Of a stretch of 8,001 bases of DNA, positions 6,811 to 8,001 are shown in pieces (position 1 is the first letter of the stretch; every line of letters starts with the position of its first letter). Source of the stretch: JBEKLJ01 sp050010255. GTDB lineage: Bacteria; Acidobacteriota; Terriglobia; Bryobacterales; Bryobacteraceae. Location of the stretch: positions 1 through 8,001 of the forward strand of contig JBEKLJ010000163.1 of the NCBI GenBank assembly GCA_050010255.1, in the 5' to 3' direction. The notes under the pieces were generated by a model. That model saw nothing but the letters and a program-made list of their open reading frames with translations. It searched no databases and was not told the DNA's origin. Both the position numbers and the translations under genes were made by a program.

Positions 6811-6814
6811 AACT

Positions 6815-8001
6815 GTGAGAATCCTTGTTCGAGCGTGCGTAGTGCTTGTGTCCGCGGGTGCGGCCGCGCTGGCCCAGCCCACCGTTAATGCCAACGGCAT
6901 GGTGAATGCCGCCAGTTTCATTCCAGCGGGTTTGCCGAACGGCGACATCGCCCAGGGTTCGATGTTTTCGATCTATGGCCATAACCTGGGGCCAGCGACA
7001 AGCCCCGCACTGAGTTGGCCTCTCCACACTGCGGAGGGGCTCGGCGGCGTCACCGTCCAAGTCAGAGATTCCGCGGGCCAGACGCGTTTCGCGATCATGC
7101 TGTTCGTGGGCCCGGACCAGGTCAACGCGATCCTGCCCTCGGCCACCGCCACCGGCCAGGCATCGCTGACGGTCACCTTTGGCGGACAGACGAGTGCGCC
7201 TCAGACGTTCAACGTGGTGCCGCGCAGCGTCGGACTATATGCCTTGAACCAGCAAGGCAGCGGGCCGGGGGTGATCCAGCAGTACAACAACCCGAATTAT
7301 GCGTTCAACGACATCGCCACTTCGGCGGTGCCCAGCCAAATCGGCGTGCTGTGGGGCACCGGACTCGGCCCGGTAACCGGCGATGAAACCCAGCCTCCGG
7401 TGCAGGTCGATCTGGGCGCGGGCGCCGAGGTCTGGGTGGGCGGGCAGCAGGTGCCGCCGGCCAATGTCCAATACCAGGGGCGCTCCAGCTACGCCGGACT
7501 GGATCAGATCAACTTCGTGATCCCGAACATTTTGGGCTGCTACGTGCCTGTGTTCGTGAAGGTCGGCAACGTGGTGAGCAACACCGTCAGCATGTCGATT
7601 TCAGCCAATGGCGGGATGTGCGCCGACGCGCTAAGCTTCTCGGGCCTGGATCCGAACGCCGTCAGAGCGAACGGGCTGAAGCAGGGCAGTGTGAGCGTGA
7701 ACTGGTCCACCACCAAGATTCCGGGATTCCCGATTGACATCGTATCCAACAGCGCCTCGGGGATTTTCTATGGCTACGACTGGTTGCGGTTGTCGCAGAG
7801 CCACGGCCAGTTCGGCGTCTCCATCTATGGCGCGTGCACTGTCATGATTTTCCATGGTGCCCAGGGATCCACCGCCGACCCTGTGGCTCCCGATCCTCTG
7901 GACGCAGGCAACCTGACCCTGACCGGCCCGGACAGCGTGATCAGAGCGTTCACGAACTCCACGAAGGGATCCTACTCCATCAACTCTCTGCCGTACACGA
8001 C
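6815..8001 (+). CDS. Secreted TIGR03437-type protein (partial, runs off right edge)
   Basis: At least 395 residues, with no stop before the window ends. Translation from GTG begins RILVRACVVLVSAGAAALAQ after the initiator, a signal peptide with probable cleavage near residue 20. Residues 27-135 hold the first half of a TIGR03437-like unit: GMVNAASF (28-35), GDIAQGSMFSIYGHNLGP (43-60), GVTVQV (78-83) and VGPDQVNAILP (98-108). Residues 138-262 hold the second half: GLYALNQQGSGPGVIQQYNN (140-159), GVLWGTGLGPVTG (177-189), AEVWVGG (204-210) and GLDQINFVIP (228-237). In this family the unit is often C-terminal; here it is N-terminal. The following part (270-395) includes DPLDAGNLTLTGPD (360-373) and looks like another extracellular beta domain that I cannot name. 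Function is unknown; surface or secreted location is likely. It is transcribed divergently from the glycan operon. Confidence 0.85.
   Translation, partial: MRILVRACVVLVSAGAAALAQPTVNANGMVNAASFIPAGLPNGDIAQGSMFSIYGHNLGPATSPALSWPLHTAEGLGGVTVQVRDSAGQTRFAIMLFVGPDQVNAILPSATATGQASLTVTFGGQTSAPQTFNVVPRSVGLYALNQQGSGPGVIQQYNNPNYAFNDIATSAVPSQIGVLWGTGLGPVTGDETQPPVQVDLGAGAEVWVGGQQVPPANVQYQGRSSYAGLDQINFVIPNILGCYVPVFVKVGNVVSNTVSMSISANGGMCADALSFSGLDPNAVRANGLKQGSVSVNWSTTKIPGFPIDIVSNSASGIFYGYDWLRLSQSHGQFGVSIYGACTVMIFHGAQGSTADPVAPDPLDAGNLTLTGPDSVIRAFTNSTKGSYSINSLPYT

Larger units (their letters stand above)
6632..6814. promoter_or_regulatory. Divergent intergenic control region
   Basis: A 183-base non-coding stretch between the minus-strand glycan operon and the plus-strand secreted-protein gene. 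It must hold the operon promoter and holds a clear plus-strand promoter at 6757-6785. Two copies of ATCTTCTCA lie at 6681-6689 and 6723-6731, start to start 42 bases apart. A short inverted repeat, GCTCG/CGAGC (6738-6742 and 6747-6751), sits just upstream of the plus-strand -35. No convincing minus-strand promoter could be picked by eye. Confidence 0.6.

Overview
The window looks like a chromosomal segment of a high-GC Acidobacteriota bacterium, most likely of the Bryobacterales/Solibacter group. The best marker is the secreted protein at the right end. It has the module arrangement of the TIGR03437 family, which is greatly expanded in Solibacter-like genomes. The methyltransferase half of the fusion protein and the beta-sandwich domain on the permease also recall versions common in that group. 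These assignments rest on remembered family motifs, not on a search.

Layout. Bases 80-6631 are one run of five minus-strand genes, read right to left: a GT4 glycosyltransferase (5474-6631), a secreted DUF3108 protein (4767-5477), a two-domain glycosyltransferase-methyltransferase (2611-4764), a Wzm-type polysaccharide ABC permease with an extra N-terminal Ig-like domain (1397-2626) and, after a 96-base gap, a HlyD/MacA-type periplasmic adaptor (80-1300). The first four are tightly packed: an ATGA stop/start overlap, a 2-base gap, and a 16-base overlap that also contains an ATGA. They are very probably one translationally coupled operon. A 183-base divergent intergenic region (6632-6814) separates it from a plus-strand gene for a secreted TIGR03437-type protein that runs off the right edge. 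That gene has a clear sigma70-like promoter and a strong Shine-Dalgarno site.

Working together. The cluster reads as synthesis and ABC-dependent export of a surface polysaccharide. Two cytoplasmic glycosyltransferases would build the chain, a tethered methyltransferase could modify or cap it, and the permease would carry it across the inner membrane. The expected ATPase partner (Wzt-like) is not in the window. In known O8/O9a-type systems a chain-end modification is read by an Ig-like domain on Wzt. Here an Ig-like domain sits on the permease instead, beside a fused methyltransferase, which is the most interesting idea in the window. The adaptor may belong to a separate MacAB-like exporter continuing past the left edge. 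No RNA genes, CRISPR arrays, insertion sequences or attachment sites were seen, and no gene-free stretch exceeds 300 bases.
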